DNA from: Roseiarcus sp963749715
GTDB taxonomy: Bacteria > Pseudomonadota > Alphaproteobacteria > Rhizobiales > Beijerinckiaceae
Length of the DNA stretch: 64,000 bases
Direction: 5' to 3'
Assembly (NCBI GenBank): GCA_963749715.1
Contig: CAVVNR010000005.1
Location: forward strand, 207,640-271,639
Made by a program: the position numbers and the translations under genes. Shown here piece by piece: positions 9,786-20,404 of the stretch. The notes beneath the pieces are model-generated. The model saw nothing but the letters and a program-made list of their open reading frames with translations. It had not been told where the DNA came from and did no database searches. How positions within the stretch are numbered: the first letter of the stretch is position 1; every line of letters starts with the position of its first letter.

Positions 9786-11243
9786 ATGAAGAGAATGCAG
9801 AAATGGTTGTTGCTGCCTTGGAGAATCGCGTTCTCCGCGAGCCTCGTTGCGGGTTTAGCGTCGTCCTCGAATTCCCAGGACGCGAGCGGCCCCACCGGCT
9901 TGCAGCGACAAGGGTTTGAGGTCGCATTCTCGGCTGGCTCGCGGGACGCGGCAGGCCATTTCTTAGGCGGCACGGAAATCCGCAGCCTCGTTGCGCACGA
10001 CGGAAAACTCTTTGCTGGCAATGGCTACTGGATGGACCGGCCCGGCCGTGAAGGGTTTCAAGGCGCTGAGATTCTCGTATTGGACCGACCAGACGGGCAG
10101 TGGCGTGTGGATCATGCCTTTGAGGGGTCGATGCCAAGCGGCATTGCCCGCAACCTAGCTGTGGGAGTTATGGGAGAGACCAACTTCGCGACCGACGCAA
10201 GCGGCAAGGCACTGGCAAGACCAATATTCATGCTGTTGGCCTCCACTTGGGACCTGACGGGTGAGACGAGAGTGTTTGCCCGAGACGATGCGACCGGCGA
10301 GTGGGCCGCGTCGACGCTGGCCGACCCTCAGAGGATTCCCGGCGACCGTTGGCTGCCGCAGGTGCGAAGCTTCGGCTCACACCGCGACCGTATTACCGGA
10401 ATTGACTATGCCTTTGCGGGGCAGGATCCGAACGGGATCTATGCGGGCGTCTACGATCCGACTGTTCCAGGGCGCATCCGTTGGACCGAGAGGCCCGAGC
10501 TCGATGTCTCCGCCATCTCGACGGCCGAATTTCCGGGGATGGAACGCCGCCCCCGGATTACCAGCTTCTCGGAGTGCAATGGACGCATTTACGCCGCCGC
10601 GGGCCAGCAAATCTACGAGCGCATCGATGGGCCGGCGCCGACTTGGCGCCTGATCTACACCAATCGCAACCCGGGACGTTCCGAGACCGGGTTGCGGGGC
10701 CTGACCACAGTTTCGCGCCCCGGGGGCGCTGGGCAGGTGCTGCTCGCAGCCGTCGAGGGCACAGCTTCGCGCATCGTTAGGATTGATCCGCTCGACGGCA
10801 GCGAGGTTACCGAGCTTGATCTTCAAAGCTCGCTCGATAAATCGTGGGGAATGGAGGTCAGCTACACAATATCCGCTTATAACAATATGACTAGGATCCA
10901 CGACGTCCAAGGTAACGACGTCTTGTTGATCGGGCTGGAGGCGTTCATCAAGCGGGATTCGCCCGTACCTGCCGGCCATACTGTATCCAATTTCGGTCAC
11001 GGCCAACTCGAGGCCAATGCCTGGTACCTAATCAGGCGGGCGAATGGAAACTATGATCTTCGTCGAATCCCTGACCGTTCAGAGCAATCTATGGTTTCGA
11101 CGCGATCAATTGTGGCGTCACCCTTCCAGGGCGACAGCGACGCGATTTATTTTGCCGGGTTCGATGCGAACAAAACGCCGGCGCATAACACAGCCTGGAT
11201 TGTTCGCTCTACCATCCCGGCAGCGATCGGAAGCTTCAATTAA
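9786..11243 (+). CDS. Exported protein of unknown function
   Basis: A 485-residue protein I do not recognise. The N-terminus is a signal-peptide type (MKRMQKWLLLPWRIAFSASLVAGLA) with a likely cleavage site near SSSNSQ at about residue 30. The remainder is rich in Trp, Tyr and Gly and contains several strand-turn units with aromatic-Gly endings (for example GKLFAGNGYW, GRIYAAAGQQIYE, GNDVLLIGLEAF). The pattern suggests a beta-propeller-like periplasmic or extracellular protein; that is inference only. It stands alone on the plus strand and converges on the PKS gene, so it is probably not part of that operon. The frame is open throughout, and a perfect 9-bp hairpin overlaps the stop codon. Confidence 0.75.
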   Translation: MKRMQKWLLLPWRIAFSASLVAGLASSSNSQDASGPTGLQRQGFEVAFSAGSRDAAGHFLGGTEIRSLVAHDGKLFAGNGYWMDRPGREGFQGAEILVLDRPDGQWRVDHAFEGSMPSGIARNLAVGVMGETNFATDASGKALARPIFMLLASTWDLTGETRVFARDDATGEWAASTLADPQRIPGDRWLPQVRSFGSHRDRITGIDYAFAGQDPNGIYAGVYDPTVPGRIRWTERPELDVSAISTAEFPGMERRPRITSFSECNGRIYAAAGQQIYERIDGPAPTWRLIYTNRNPGRSETGLRGLTTVSRPGGAGQVLLAAVEGTASRIVRIDPLDGSEVTELDLQSSLDKSWGMEVSYTISAYNNMTRIHDVQGNDVLLIGLEAFIKRDSPVPAGHTVSNFGHGQLEANAWYLIRRANGNYDLRRIPDRSEQSMVSTRSIVASPFQGDSDAIYFAGFDANKTPAHNTAWIVRSTIPAAIGSFN

Positions 11244-11264
11244 GCTCGAATGCTCTCGAGCTTA
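11241..11264 (+). terminator. Terminator-like hairpin at the end of the exported-protein gene
   Basis: A perfect 9-bp inverted repeat (TAAGCTCGA at 11,241-11,249 and TCGAGCTTA at 11,256-11,264) with a six-base loop includes the TAA stop codon. Only a short interrupted pyrimidine run follows, so classification as an intrinsic terminator is tentative. Its position between convergent genes fits. Confidence 0.45.
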
Positions 11265-11367
11265 CCTTTACCTCAGAGCCGTCCCTACCCCGTCAGCGTC
11301 CGCGGAAGTCTGGCGCTAAGTTGACCCGTACCTTCCACCCCGCATTACGCACGGACTTTCCAACCTC

Positions 11368-14300
11368 CTACTTTGTTTGGACGTGTGCCACAAGTTTGGA
11401 TACGGTTGGATTCGCGAACAATTCTCGTGGCTCGAGCGCAATCTGAAATTTTTCGCGAATTCTCGGCAAAAGCTGCAGAGCGAGGAGAGAATGACCCCCG
11501 AGCTCGAAAAAATTGTCGTCGAGACCAATCGGTGCGATCAACAGGAGCGACGTCCACATTTCGACGAGCTCCGTTTCCATCTGTGTCGAGGCCTCTCTGA
11601 AGGGTTGAGCCAGAGCGGGGCGCGGATAGCGTTTCTCCTTTGGTTTGGCCGCAGGCTGCGCCGCGCCGCCCGGAGCAGCGCGCGCTCCCGGTTGAGCCTT
11701 TCGCTGAGCGGGCGGGGCGGCTCGAACAATCACTTGAGAATGTCTCGCCGCCAACGCGGCCTCAAACGCATGAAGCCCTTCCGCGGTGGTCAGACCGACG
11801 ATCGGAGCAGGCTTGTCTTGTCCGGGGGCGGGTCGGGCCGTATTCACGGCCATGCCGACTTCCCGCCAATTGTCCCAATTTATCGAAATAATCGGCCACA
11901 ATTGTCCGTCGCGGCGGCCGATTGCGCGAGCGTCGAGATAAGCGTTCGCGGCGGTATAGTCGACTTGGCCAATTCGTCCCCAAATCGCGCTGGTGGAGGA
12001 GAAAAGCGCCAGAAAGTCCAATTTTCCCTTTGCGAAGATCTGCTCCAACACCGCGAGTCCGATGACCTTGGGGACCAAGACTTGATCGACTTCGTCCTGC
12101 GTCTTGAGACCAATCGGCGTGGTGCCGGAAACGCCAGCGGCATGAATGACGCCGTGGATCTGCCCAAAAGCTGCGCGAGCCTCCTGGACCACCTTTTTCA
12201 TTTGCTTCAGGTCGCTCACATCCGCGGAGCCGACCATGACCTTGCCGCCAGCAGCTTCGATTCGCTCGATCCCGCGGATGATCCGCACGACGCGGCTGTT
12301 TTCCTCGGAGGAGGAGAGGATCTTGCTCCATTGCTTGCGCGGAGGGGCCGGCGTTCGACTGAGCAGGACCACGGAAGCGTGATATTTGCTGGCGAGGTGC
12401 TCGGAAATTGCCAAGCCCAAATCTCCGAGTCCGCCTGCAATAAGGTAGACGCCGCGATCGCGAAGCGGCGGCCGCGGATTCGCGACGAGAAAGGACGGAA
12501 CCGGATCGATCGTGCGAGCCCAGCGCACGCCGCCGCGATAGGCGGTGAGAACGTTGGGGGCCGGCTCGACGATATCCGCAGCCAATCGAACTCGACAGTC
12601 TATCGATATCCGGCGCCGTCGCGTCGACATCGACCAGCCGGCAACGCAAGTCGGGGTATTCGTGCATCCCAGCGAGACACGGTCCGATCGGCAGCGCCAT
12701 CATCGGATCCAGTGCCTCCGTACCTGAAATGAATTGGCCCTCCTGGGTTACGATGGTCACATTGACGCTCTTGGCGTCTGCGTGGCGCATGAGCGACCGC
12801 ACCAAGGTGATTGGGGCGTTGAGTTTGTCGTCGATCTCCTTTCGATACTCGGACGCAACTTTATTCGCCGTAGCGGGTTGCGACGGATCGCAGAAATAGA
12901 CGACCTGGAGCCTCGTCTCGGGCCTAATCCGTTTCACGGTCGAGGCACACAGCTTGTCGAGATCGCCTTCGTTAACGACGCTGAGAGCGAAACGACCTTT
13001 CCCAAGATCCCGATACTTGTCGGCCTTTTTGGCGACGACCGCCGTCGCGCCGCTTGCGTTCAATGCGCGGATAAAACTCCCAGCGAAGGCGTTGCTATCT
13101 GACGCAAACACCAGCCAGTCCTGTTTCGGCCATTCTTCGCCGCTTTCGCTCGAGTATTGCACTCGCTTCCAGCTAACGGTCTCCATTAGGTAGTTTGGTT
13201 CGGCTGGCGCGACGAGTTGGGCGCCGGTCGAGCCCGCCGCGCCGACAGCGCCAACCGGACGATCTGCGGCGCTCGCGGCTTGAACCGGCCCTGGTGGATC
13301 CTCGATAGCCCAATATCGCTGCCGGGCAAACGGGTAGGTCGGCAGGGGCCGCTTGCGACGCCGTTCCCCCTGGTAGCGCCGACTCCAATCAATCGGCGCG
13401 CCTGCGAGCCAAAGCGCGACGCCGGCGTAAAGCAGCGCCTTCATTTCCCCGGCCCCGCGCGCCGATGCGTGCGGCAGCGAAGATTGAATTGAGTTGCTCC
13501 TTGGGTCGCTCGAAAGAGATCGCGCCAGACTTCCAAGCGCTCTGCCAGGCCCCACTTCGAGCAGAACCGTATCCGACTGCTCCTGAATAGTCGACAGCCC
13601 TTTGTGAAATTGCACTGGAGACCTCAAGTGGAGGCCCCAGTAGGCCGGATCGGTGGCCTGCTGATCGGTGATCCAGTCGCCCGTTACATTCGAAATATAC
13701 GGAATCTGAGGCGGATGCAGCGCAATGCCGCGCATGACGTCGACAAAAGGACCGACAGCGGGGTCCATCATGCTCGAATGGAACGCGTGCGACGTGTGCA
13801 GCGGAGTGGACGTAATTCCCTTACCCAGCAATTGGGCGCTGAGCGCCGAGATAGCTTTGGTGGGGCCCGCTACGACGACAGATGTTGGCGAATTGATCGC
13901 GGCGACCGAAATAGATTTCGGAAGCCCCGGCTCAACTTGTTCCGTCGAGGCCATGACGGCCAACATGGAGCCTCGCGGCATGCTCTGCATCAGACGGCCT
14001 CGCGCCGCCACAGCGCGAAGCGCGTCATCAAGCGAAAAAACCTCCGCGATGCAGGCCGCGGCGAATTCGCCGATACTGTGGCCAAGCATCATCGACGGAA
14101 GCACCCCAGTTTCCTTCCAAAGCTTCGCCAGGGCATAAGAAATCATGAATATGGCGGGCTGCGCATATTGGGTGTTTCGCAGGGACTCCTCGGCCTGGCT
14201 TTCTTTCTTTGGCGGCGGAAAAATCAGAGTTCGTATGTCAATACCTATATGCTTTTTCAGCAATTTCGCGCAGCGATCGATTGCGGCGCGGAAGATCGGC

Positions 14301-15962
14301 TCCTCGCGGTAGAGTTCTCTGCCCATGAAAATGTGCTGCGAGCCTTGGCCTGAAAATAGAAAGGTGACCGGTTGCGCGACGACTTTGCTCGTCCCCTCGA
14401 CGACGGCGGTTGGATCGCCTGACTCCAGCGCATCCGCGGCGCTTTCCGTGTCGGCGCAGACCACGGCGCGTACATAGTGATGAAGCGTTCGGCCAACAGC
14501 CAGCGTATGACATATATCAGCAATGTTTTCTTGAGGATTGTTTCGAAGATGCTGAACCAGATTCGTCGAGGCCGCGTCCAGAGCGACTGCATTCTTGGCG
14601 GAAATGATTGCTACATGCATCGATCGAGAGGTTGGTTCGGAGATTGGAAGCGGCGGCTCTTCAAGGAGGACTACGCTATTCGTACCCCCGATGCCAAAAG
14701 CGCTAACCCCAGCTCTTCGCGCGCTCGGACTTGTCCATTTGGTCAGTTTGGTGGGGACGAAAAAAGGGGAATTGGGGAAATCGATTTTTGGGTTCGGCTT
14801 CTTGAAGTGAAGACTGGGAGGAATTTCCCCGGTCTTGACGCAAAGCGTCGCCTTTATCAACCCAGCCAAACCGGATATTGTATTGAGATGACCTAGATTG
14901 GACTTCAGCGATCCTATCCCGCAAAATTGTTTCTTGTCAGTCGTTGTTCGAAACACTCGCTGGAGCCCTTCGACTTCAATGGGATCTCCAAGCCCGGTGC
15001 CCGTGCCGTGCGCCTCGATGTAGCCGATCTGCTCCGGCGAAATCCCTGCGACCGCCAGCGCCTCCGTGAGGACTGCGGACTGACCTTCGACGCTGGGCGC
15101 GGTGTAGCTTATTTTCGCTGAACCGTCATTGTTGATGGCGGTGCCGAGTATGACAGACTGAATGTCATCGCCGTCAGCGAGCGCGTCGTTCAACCTCTTG
15201 AGAACAACAAGACCCACGCCGTCCGCGAATACCGTTCCGCTGGCGTCGGCGTCGAATGCGCGCGTATGACCGTCCTGAGAAAGGATGCCGCCCTGGACAA
15301 AGTGATAGCCGCCCTTGCCGCGCAGCCACGACACCGATACCCCACCGGCCAACGCCACGTCGGATTCGTGCGACAGGAGGCTCTGCATCGCGAGATGCAC
15401 TCCGACCGTCGAGGTCGAACACGCGCACTGAATGGTGAAACTGGGACCGCGCAACCCAAGCTTGTACGAGGCCCGCGTTGACAGATAATCCTTGTCGTTC
15501 CCGATGACCGCCATTTGCCGATCGACGCCGACGACAGATCTGTTCGGCAGTATTTGGTAGCCGTAGAGGGTCTGCCCCTCGCCGGCGAAGACGCTTATGG
15601 AGCCGGGATGGCGGGCCGGGTCGATGCCCGCATTCTCAAGCGCCTCGACCGCGCACTCGAGAAAAACCCGATGCTGCGGATCGATAAATTCGGCCTCCCT
15701 CGCGCTGTAGCCGAAGTACTCCGCGTCGAATAAATCAAGTCCTTTTAGCGGCGCGCCAGCCTTGACAAAGGTCGGCAGCTTCAACACGGCTTCCGAAACC
15801 CCAGCATCGCGCAATTCTTGGTCGGAGAAGAACGTGATCGAACTCGACGGAGTTCTTCAAGTTCGACCAAAATTCATTGACGTTGTTGGCTCCAGGACAA
15901 CGAAGCGCCATTCCGACGACTGCGACGCGCGTCTCCAAGCCGATGTGTTCGCTTTTATCCAC
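11368..15962 (-). CDS. Type I modular polyketide synthase, KS-AT-KR-ACP (two frameshifts)
   Basis: One extension module of about 1,530 residues. The KS domain has the active-site Cys in CACSTS and the two His motifs EAHGTGTGLGDP and SNLGHLNTISG. The AT has GQGSQ, the nucleophile Ser in GHSIGE, and HAFHSS, which in this family predicts malonyl-CoA. A structural half-domain precedes the KR, which has AGGLGDLG for NADPH and the catalytic Ser and Tyr in FSSTSAIWGRIGQVDYTAAN. The C-terminal ACP carries its phosphopantetheine Ser in LGGHSLLALQ. DH, ER, methyltransferase and thioesterase domains are absent, so the product would keep a hydroxyl at this step and release must come from elsewhere. GTG start 15 bases after the NRPS stop with an AGGGGG ribosome site. 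Frame breaks at 15,840-15,845 and 12,588-12,593 both restore by reading GAGTTC as GAGTC. Confidence 0.85.
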
Positions 15963-15977
15963 AATTCCCCCTATACA

Positions 15978-18900
15978 TCACGGCGCGTGTCGCGCCCGTT
16001 TTGCGCTGCGATGCACAATAGCAGCCTTACGCATTTGCCCGCGCTTCCTCGACATATCAAGACCATCGCCCCGAGGCTCGCCAACGGTGGAGGAGGCCAA
16101 CGCTCGGTAGGAGCTCAACGCGCGAATTGTCGGGTATTGAATAAGCGTCACAATTGACACGTCCCGGTGCATCCGTTGCGTGATCAAGCTCTGTATTTCG
16201 ACAAGTGTCAGAGAATTACCTCCAATCTCGAAGAAATTGTCATCGATACTTATGAGATCGACTCCGAGGACTTCTCGCCAAATACCCTCCAGTTGTTTCT
16301 CCAAATTGGATCTCGGTGGAACATGAACTCTATGCGATTCCTTTCTCAGTCGCGGCGGCGGCAATTGACTTCGATCGACTTTGCCGCTCGGCGTAAGCGG
16401 CAGCCTGTGAATGAAGACGAAGTGGAGGGGCTTGGCGTGGCTTGCTAATCTATCGCCTAAGAACTTTCGAACCGACGCCTCGGTTATTCCTGGGGTCGTT
16501 GCGACCAGGTACACGACCAACCCCGGCTGGCCGGTCGAGAGGTCCTCGCGCATTTCCACTATCGCCCGCTGAACCCCAGGACAGTCTTCAAGCGCCAACT
16601 CGACTTCCGAAAGCTCGACGCGATGGCCTCGCAGCTTGATTTGATGATCTCGGCGGCCGACGAATTCGAGAACTCCATCGGATCGCCGCCGCACAATATC
16701 GCCCGTGCGATAGAGGCGGTCGCCGTCTCGAACTCGGATCCGGGACAAATCTTTCGGCAGTGACGCCGGGGCGCCCAAGATAGCCACGCGCCAGCCCTGC
16801 GCCGCCGATGTAGAGTTCGCCCGCGACGCCGGCTGGAACAGGCTCAAAGTTGGCGTCCAAAATAGACGCGCGCACATTCGCGATCGGCGTGCCGATCGGA
16901 ACGTTGGGGCGGCCGGCGGCGTCCCCGGCCGAGCACCAAGTCGCATCCCAAAATTCGGTCGCGCCATAAATGTTGAAAAGATGCGCCTCGGGAAGCCGCT
17001 CGGCGAATAAGCCAGCGAGCGAAGGCGTCAATATTTCGCCGCTGACCGCCCAGTGAGTCACGTGCCGAAGACGCTCACCGAGATCCTCCGAGCTGATGAG
17101 AATGCTGCTAAGCAACGATGGCGCGAGCGATATCCGAGTGGCCTTTTCTCTGGCAAGCAAATCGATCAGTTGCGAGGGATCCGTGGACGCCGCTTCGGGC
17201 GCGACAATCATTGTCTGCCCTCGCACGAGCGGCATGAATATTTCCGAAAGCGCCTCGATGAAGCTCAGAGACGTCTTATAGATGTACACCTCCTCCGACT
17301 CCGATCCCGGAACGTCCCAATAGAGGCGATTCGCGATCGCTCGGTGGGTTCCCATCACTCCCTTGGGCCGCTCCGCCGAACCGGAAGTATATAAAATATA
17401 GGCAATATTTTCGCCACAAGTCGTTCCAGGAGGAGACGTCGTCGGCTTGCTTTCAATGGCGGATGTTTCCGAGTTGATGTTCAACACCGCGCCCCGCACA
17501 GCCGGCAATGCCTCGACCAGAGTCTCGTCAGTCAACACCACCTGAGGTTCGGCGTCGCTTAATATGTATACCAATCGAGCAGGAGGACAAGCTGGATCGA
17601 GTGGCAAGTATGCTCCGCCCGCCTTGAAGATTGCGAGTATGGCGACGATCTGCGAGGCAGACCGGCGCATGAAAAGTCCGACAATCGACTCTGGTCCGAT
17701 CCCCAGCCCGCGAAGCCGCCACGCCAACCGGTTCGCCCGCTGATCCAGCGAGCGATAATCGATCTCTTCGCCAGCGCAGCGCAGTGCCACAGCGTCAGGC
17801 GTGCGCTGGGCTTGATCGGAGACAAGGTCGTGCAGACACAGTTCGGGGCGAGGGGAAGTTGCGTCGTTCCAGCCAAACAGCGCTTGCCGGCGCTCTTCAT
17901 CGTCGAGCATCCGGAGCCTCGAGATTCGCACGCTCGGATCCGCAGCGACCGCCTTCAATAGCGCCGCGTAATGACGAAATACGTTATCAATCGTCGATTG
18001 CTCGAAGAGATTCGCGTCGTAATCAATGAAGCCGCTAACTTCACCGAATTCATTTTCCGATAAACATAAAGTGAAATCGAACTTCGATCCGGGTGGCGCG
18101 AGTTCCGCCGAGTTGACTCCCAACTCGGCGAAAACTGACGCCGCCCTCGGCGGCTGCATCACAAACATCGACTGAAACAGCGGCGACTGTTGGCCTTGCC
18201 GTCGGGCGCCAAGTTCGCTCACGACGGTTTCGAACGCCACGTCCTGGTTTTTGAACGCGTCGGTCGCGACCGCGCGGACATTGGCCAAGAACTCTCGAAA
18301 CGCGGGGTCTCCGGCGAGATCAAACCGACACGCGACAACATTCATAAAGGGCCCGATCAAGGGCTCAAACACCGCACGGCTCCGATTTGCGACGGGGGTT
18401 CCAATTATGACGTCGGTCGCGCCGGAATATCGTTGAAACAAGGCCGCTAACGTCGCAATCAGGACCATGAAAAAGGTGGTGCGTTCTCTTTGGCAGAGCA
18501 ACCTCAGCTCTTCGACAAGCGAGCGTTCGAGCGCAACGCTCAACTGGGCGCCTTGACGCGACCGACCGCGCCGCCGCGGTCGGTCCAACGGGAGTGAGGT
18601 TGTTTCAGGCGCATTGGCCAGCCGATCGCGCCAAAACGAAAGCTGTTTTGTGATGTTGTCAGCGTGCAAAGCCCGACGTTGCCACGCAGCATAGTCGCCG
18701 TATTGCAGAGGCAGCTCAGGAAGCGCATGCGGTTCATTTTCCAGCATCGCGTCGTAAATATTTCTGACCTCGCGCAACAATACGCCGAGGGACCATCCAT
18801 CACAGGAGATATAGTGCAAGTTAAAAAAGACGATTTCTTCGTCTTCACTTAGACGAACAAGGTCCGTTCGTAACAATTCTCCGTTCGCAAGGTCGAAGGG

Positions 18901-19266
18901 TTGCGAACTTCTCATCCGCAACCACTGCACTAACCCCGTCCTGCGCTCGGAGGACGGAAGATGGCTAAAATCAGCCAGCCCAACCGACATTGGCTCCGGG
19001 GGACGAATCACCTGCATGGGACGTCCGTCGATTATGCGATAATTGGTTCGGAGAATTTCATGTCGACGAGCAATCTCGGTCACGGTTTGCTCGAGCATGT
19101 CGTGAACCAGAGGCTTGGCCGCGCGCAAAACTCGGAAGAGGTTCAGCGTAGTATTATCAGGGTAGCACTGTTGAAACAACCAAACGCCCTCCTGCCCAAA
19201 CGACAGAGGGGCGACGCTCGGATCGCTGCGTCGAGCAATTTCCGGGAAATCTTTGGCGACTATCAC
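15978..19266 (-). CDS. Non-ribosomal peptide synthetase, C-A-T module (one frameshift)
   Basis: A single NRPS module upstream of the PKS. Residues 15-440 form a condensation domain, but its HHxxxDG motif reads HYISCDG (residues 151-157), so the second, catalytic His is Tyr. The adenylation domain follows with LYTSGSAERPKGV, NIYGATEF, LYRTGDIV, GHRVELSEVE and PSGKVDR. At core A4 the segment SFIEALSEIF places Ile then Glu where alpha-amino-acid enzymes have Asp, so an alpha-amino acid substrate is doubtful. The T domain has its Ser in IGGNSLTLVE. The frame breaks at 16,730-16,735 inside the A domain and is restored by reading GAGTTC as GAGTC (PDPSRDGDRLYRTGD). GTG start; a good promoter lies just upstream. 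No phosphopantetheinyl transferase or thioesterase gene is in the window. Confidence 0.85.
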
Positions 19267-19290
19267 TGTAGGTCCCCCCGCCAGAGGTTA

Positions 19291-19320
19291 ATTATTTGAC
19301 AATATAGGAGCGGGTGTCAA
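19291..19320 (-). promoter_or_regulatory. Sigma70-type promoter of the NRPS-PKS operon
   Basis: Reading the minus strand, a perfect TTGACA -35 box (19,315-19,320) is followed after 18 bases by AATAAT (19,291-19,296), five of six matches to the -10 consensus. The predicted start of transcription is about 20 bases before the GTG start codon at 19,266. AT-rich boxes stand out in otherwise GC-rich DNA. Confidence 0.6.
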
Positions 19321-20404
19321 GCCCGCGATTTCGAGCCACGGCTTCAGTCGCAGCGTCAGCTCCTAGAATTCAGGAGTGGAATTGGTGCTTTCTCGCACAG
19401 GTGTAAAGGGAATTCAACGGAACTAAATGAAGTAACCTGAATTGAAAGCCGCCGGTATTCGCCAGGGGAAAGACCTGTCCGGACCGGGATCGCCACCACA
19501 GCAACGTCCGTCGCTTTAAGGAGGAGACGATTGTTGGCGGCCTAAAAGGTCGCGGCAGGACGGAATACGCCACCTGAGACGTCGGGTATGACGATGGGGA
19601 ATTCGGGTATGATGATGGGGAAGAAGTCCGAGCGGCTATGCGTCGTATGTGCTGGGAGATCGGGGACGGGGCGTCAGAGATAGAGTCGGGCGCCTCGCGG
19701 ACAAGCGCTCCGTCGGGTCTTGAATAACGGGGCAAGTCAAATGTTCAGACCGATTGGGTGTGATTTAGCCAACACTTTCGACTGACAAGACGGTCACCGC
19801 TGCGGCGGGACGGAAACGAAACTCCTCGACAGTAACGCCAACGACGCGCACGCGTGCTCAGCATCCAATTCCGGCGGCTAGGAGTGAAGAAGATATCTAG
19901 TTACATTGCTGACCGGCTGTCGCGGGCTATTCCACCCAAGTACTGCGAGTCAAATAATCTGGCTTCGGCTGAAATAGGCGCCAGTTTAACCCCCTAAACG
20001 GACGGCGCGAACGGCGTCCGTTGGTTTCCGGCGAGCGAAAAAGCGCCGCTTGGTCGCAATGAATGCTTTACTTTTTGTTCGAAATCAGTTAGTAAAATTT
20101 GCGGGCGTTTGCTTACCGACAGGGGAAGTTTCATCGCGTGACCCTCGTGAATGACGTAGCGTCTGCCAAATGTAGGCGGAGGCAAACCCCGACTGGGCGC
20201 TCTTCATCGTCGATTGGGAATCGTCTTACAATGTTGCCCTGTCAGTGTCGGCGTCTGTTGGGCGGCCATGGCCTCGCGCTATGTTGACCGAGTGCATGAG
20301 AGTTGAGTAATCTGCGTCATTCAATTCGGCGCCCACTGAAGTTGCGGCTCTGTGAATTTCCTACGCCGCATCGAATCTGCTGAACTATAAGAACGAGAAC
20401 GTTG
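19321..20404. other. 1.1-kb intergenic region without a recognisable gene
   Basis: Between the NRPS promoter and the giant repetitive gene I find no convincing coding sequence on either strand. Base composition is lower in GC than the neighbours, especially 19,990-20,100. Two near-identical short direct repeats (GGGTATGATGATGGGGAA-like) occur at about 19,587-19,622. The stretch 19,440-19,730 reads like RNA-type or broken mobile DNA, but I cannot assign it. Confidence 0.5.

Noticed and set aside
11377..12732. Long plus-strand open frame opposite the PKS
   Set aside because: No recognisable domain, and it mirrors the KR-ACP coding strand; a GC-rich shadow.
12588..15845. Programmed frameshifting in the PKS
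   Set aside because: No slippery heptamer or downstream structure is evident; the same GAGTTC context occurs in unrelated genes, which favours an artefact.
19440..19740. Possible group II intron or other ribozyme remnant
   Set aside because: Some strings look intron-like, but I found no domain V hairpin, no reverse transcriptase and no clear ends.
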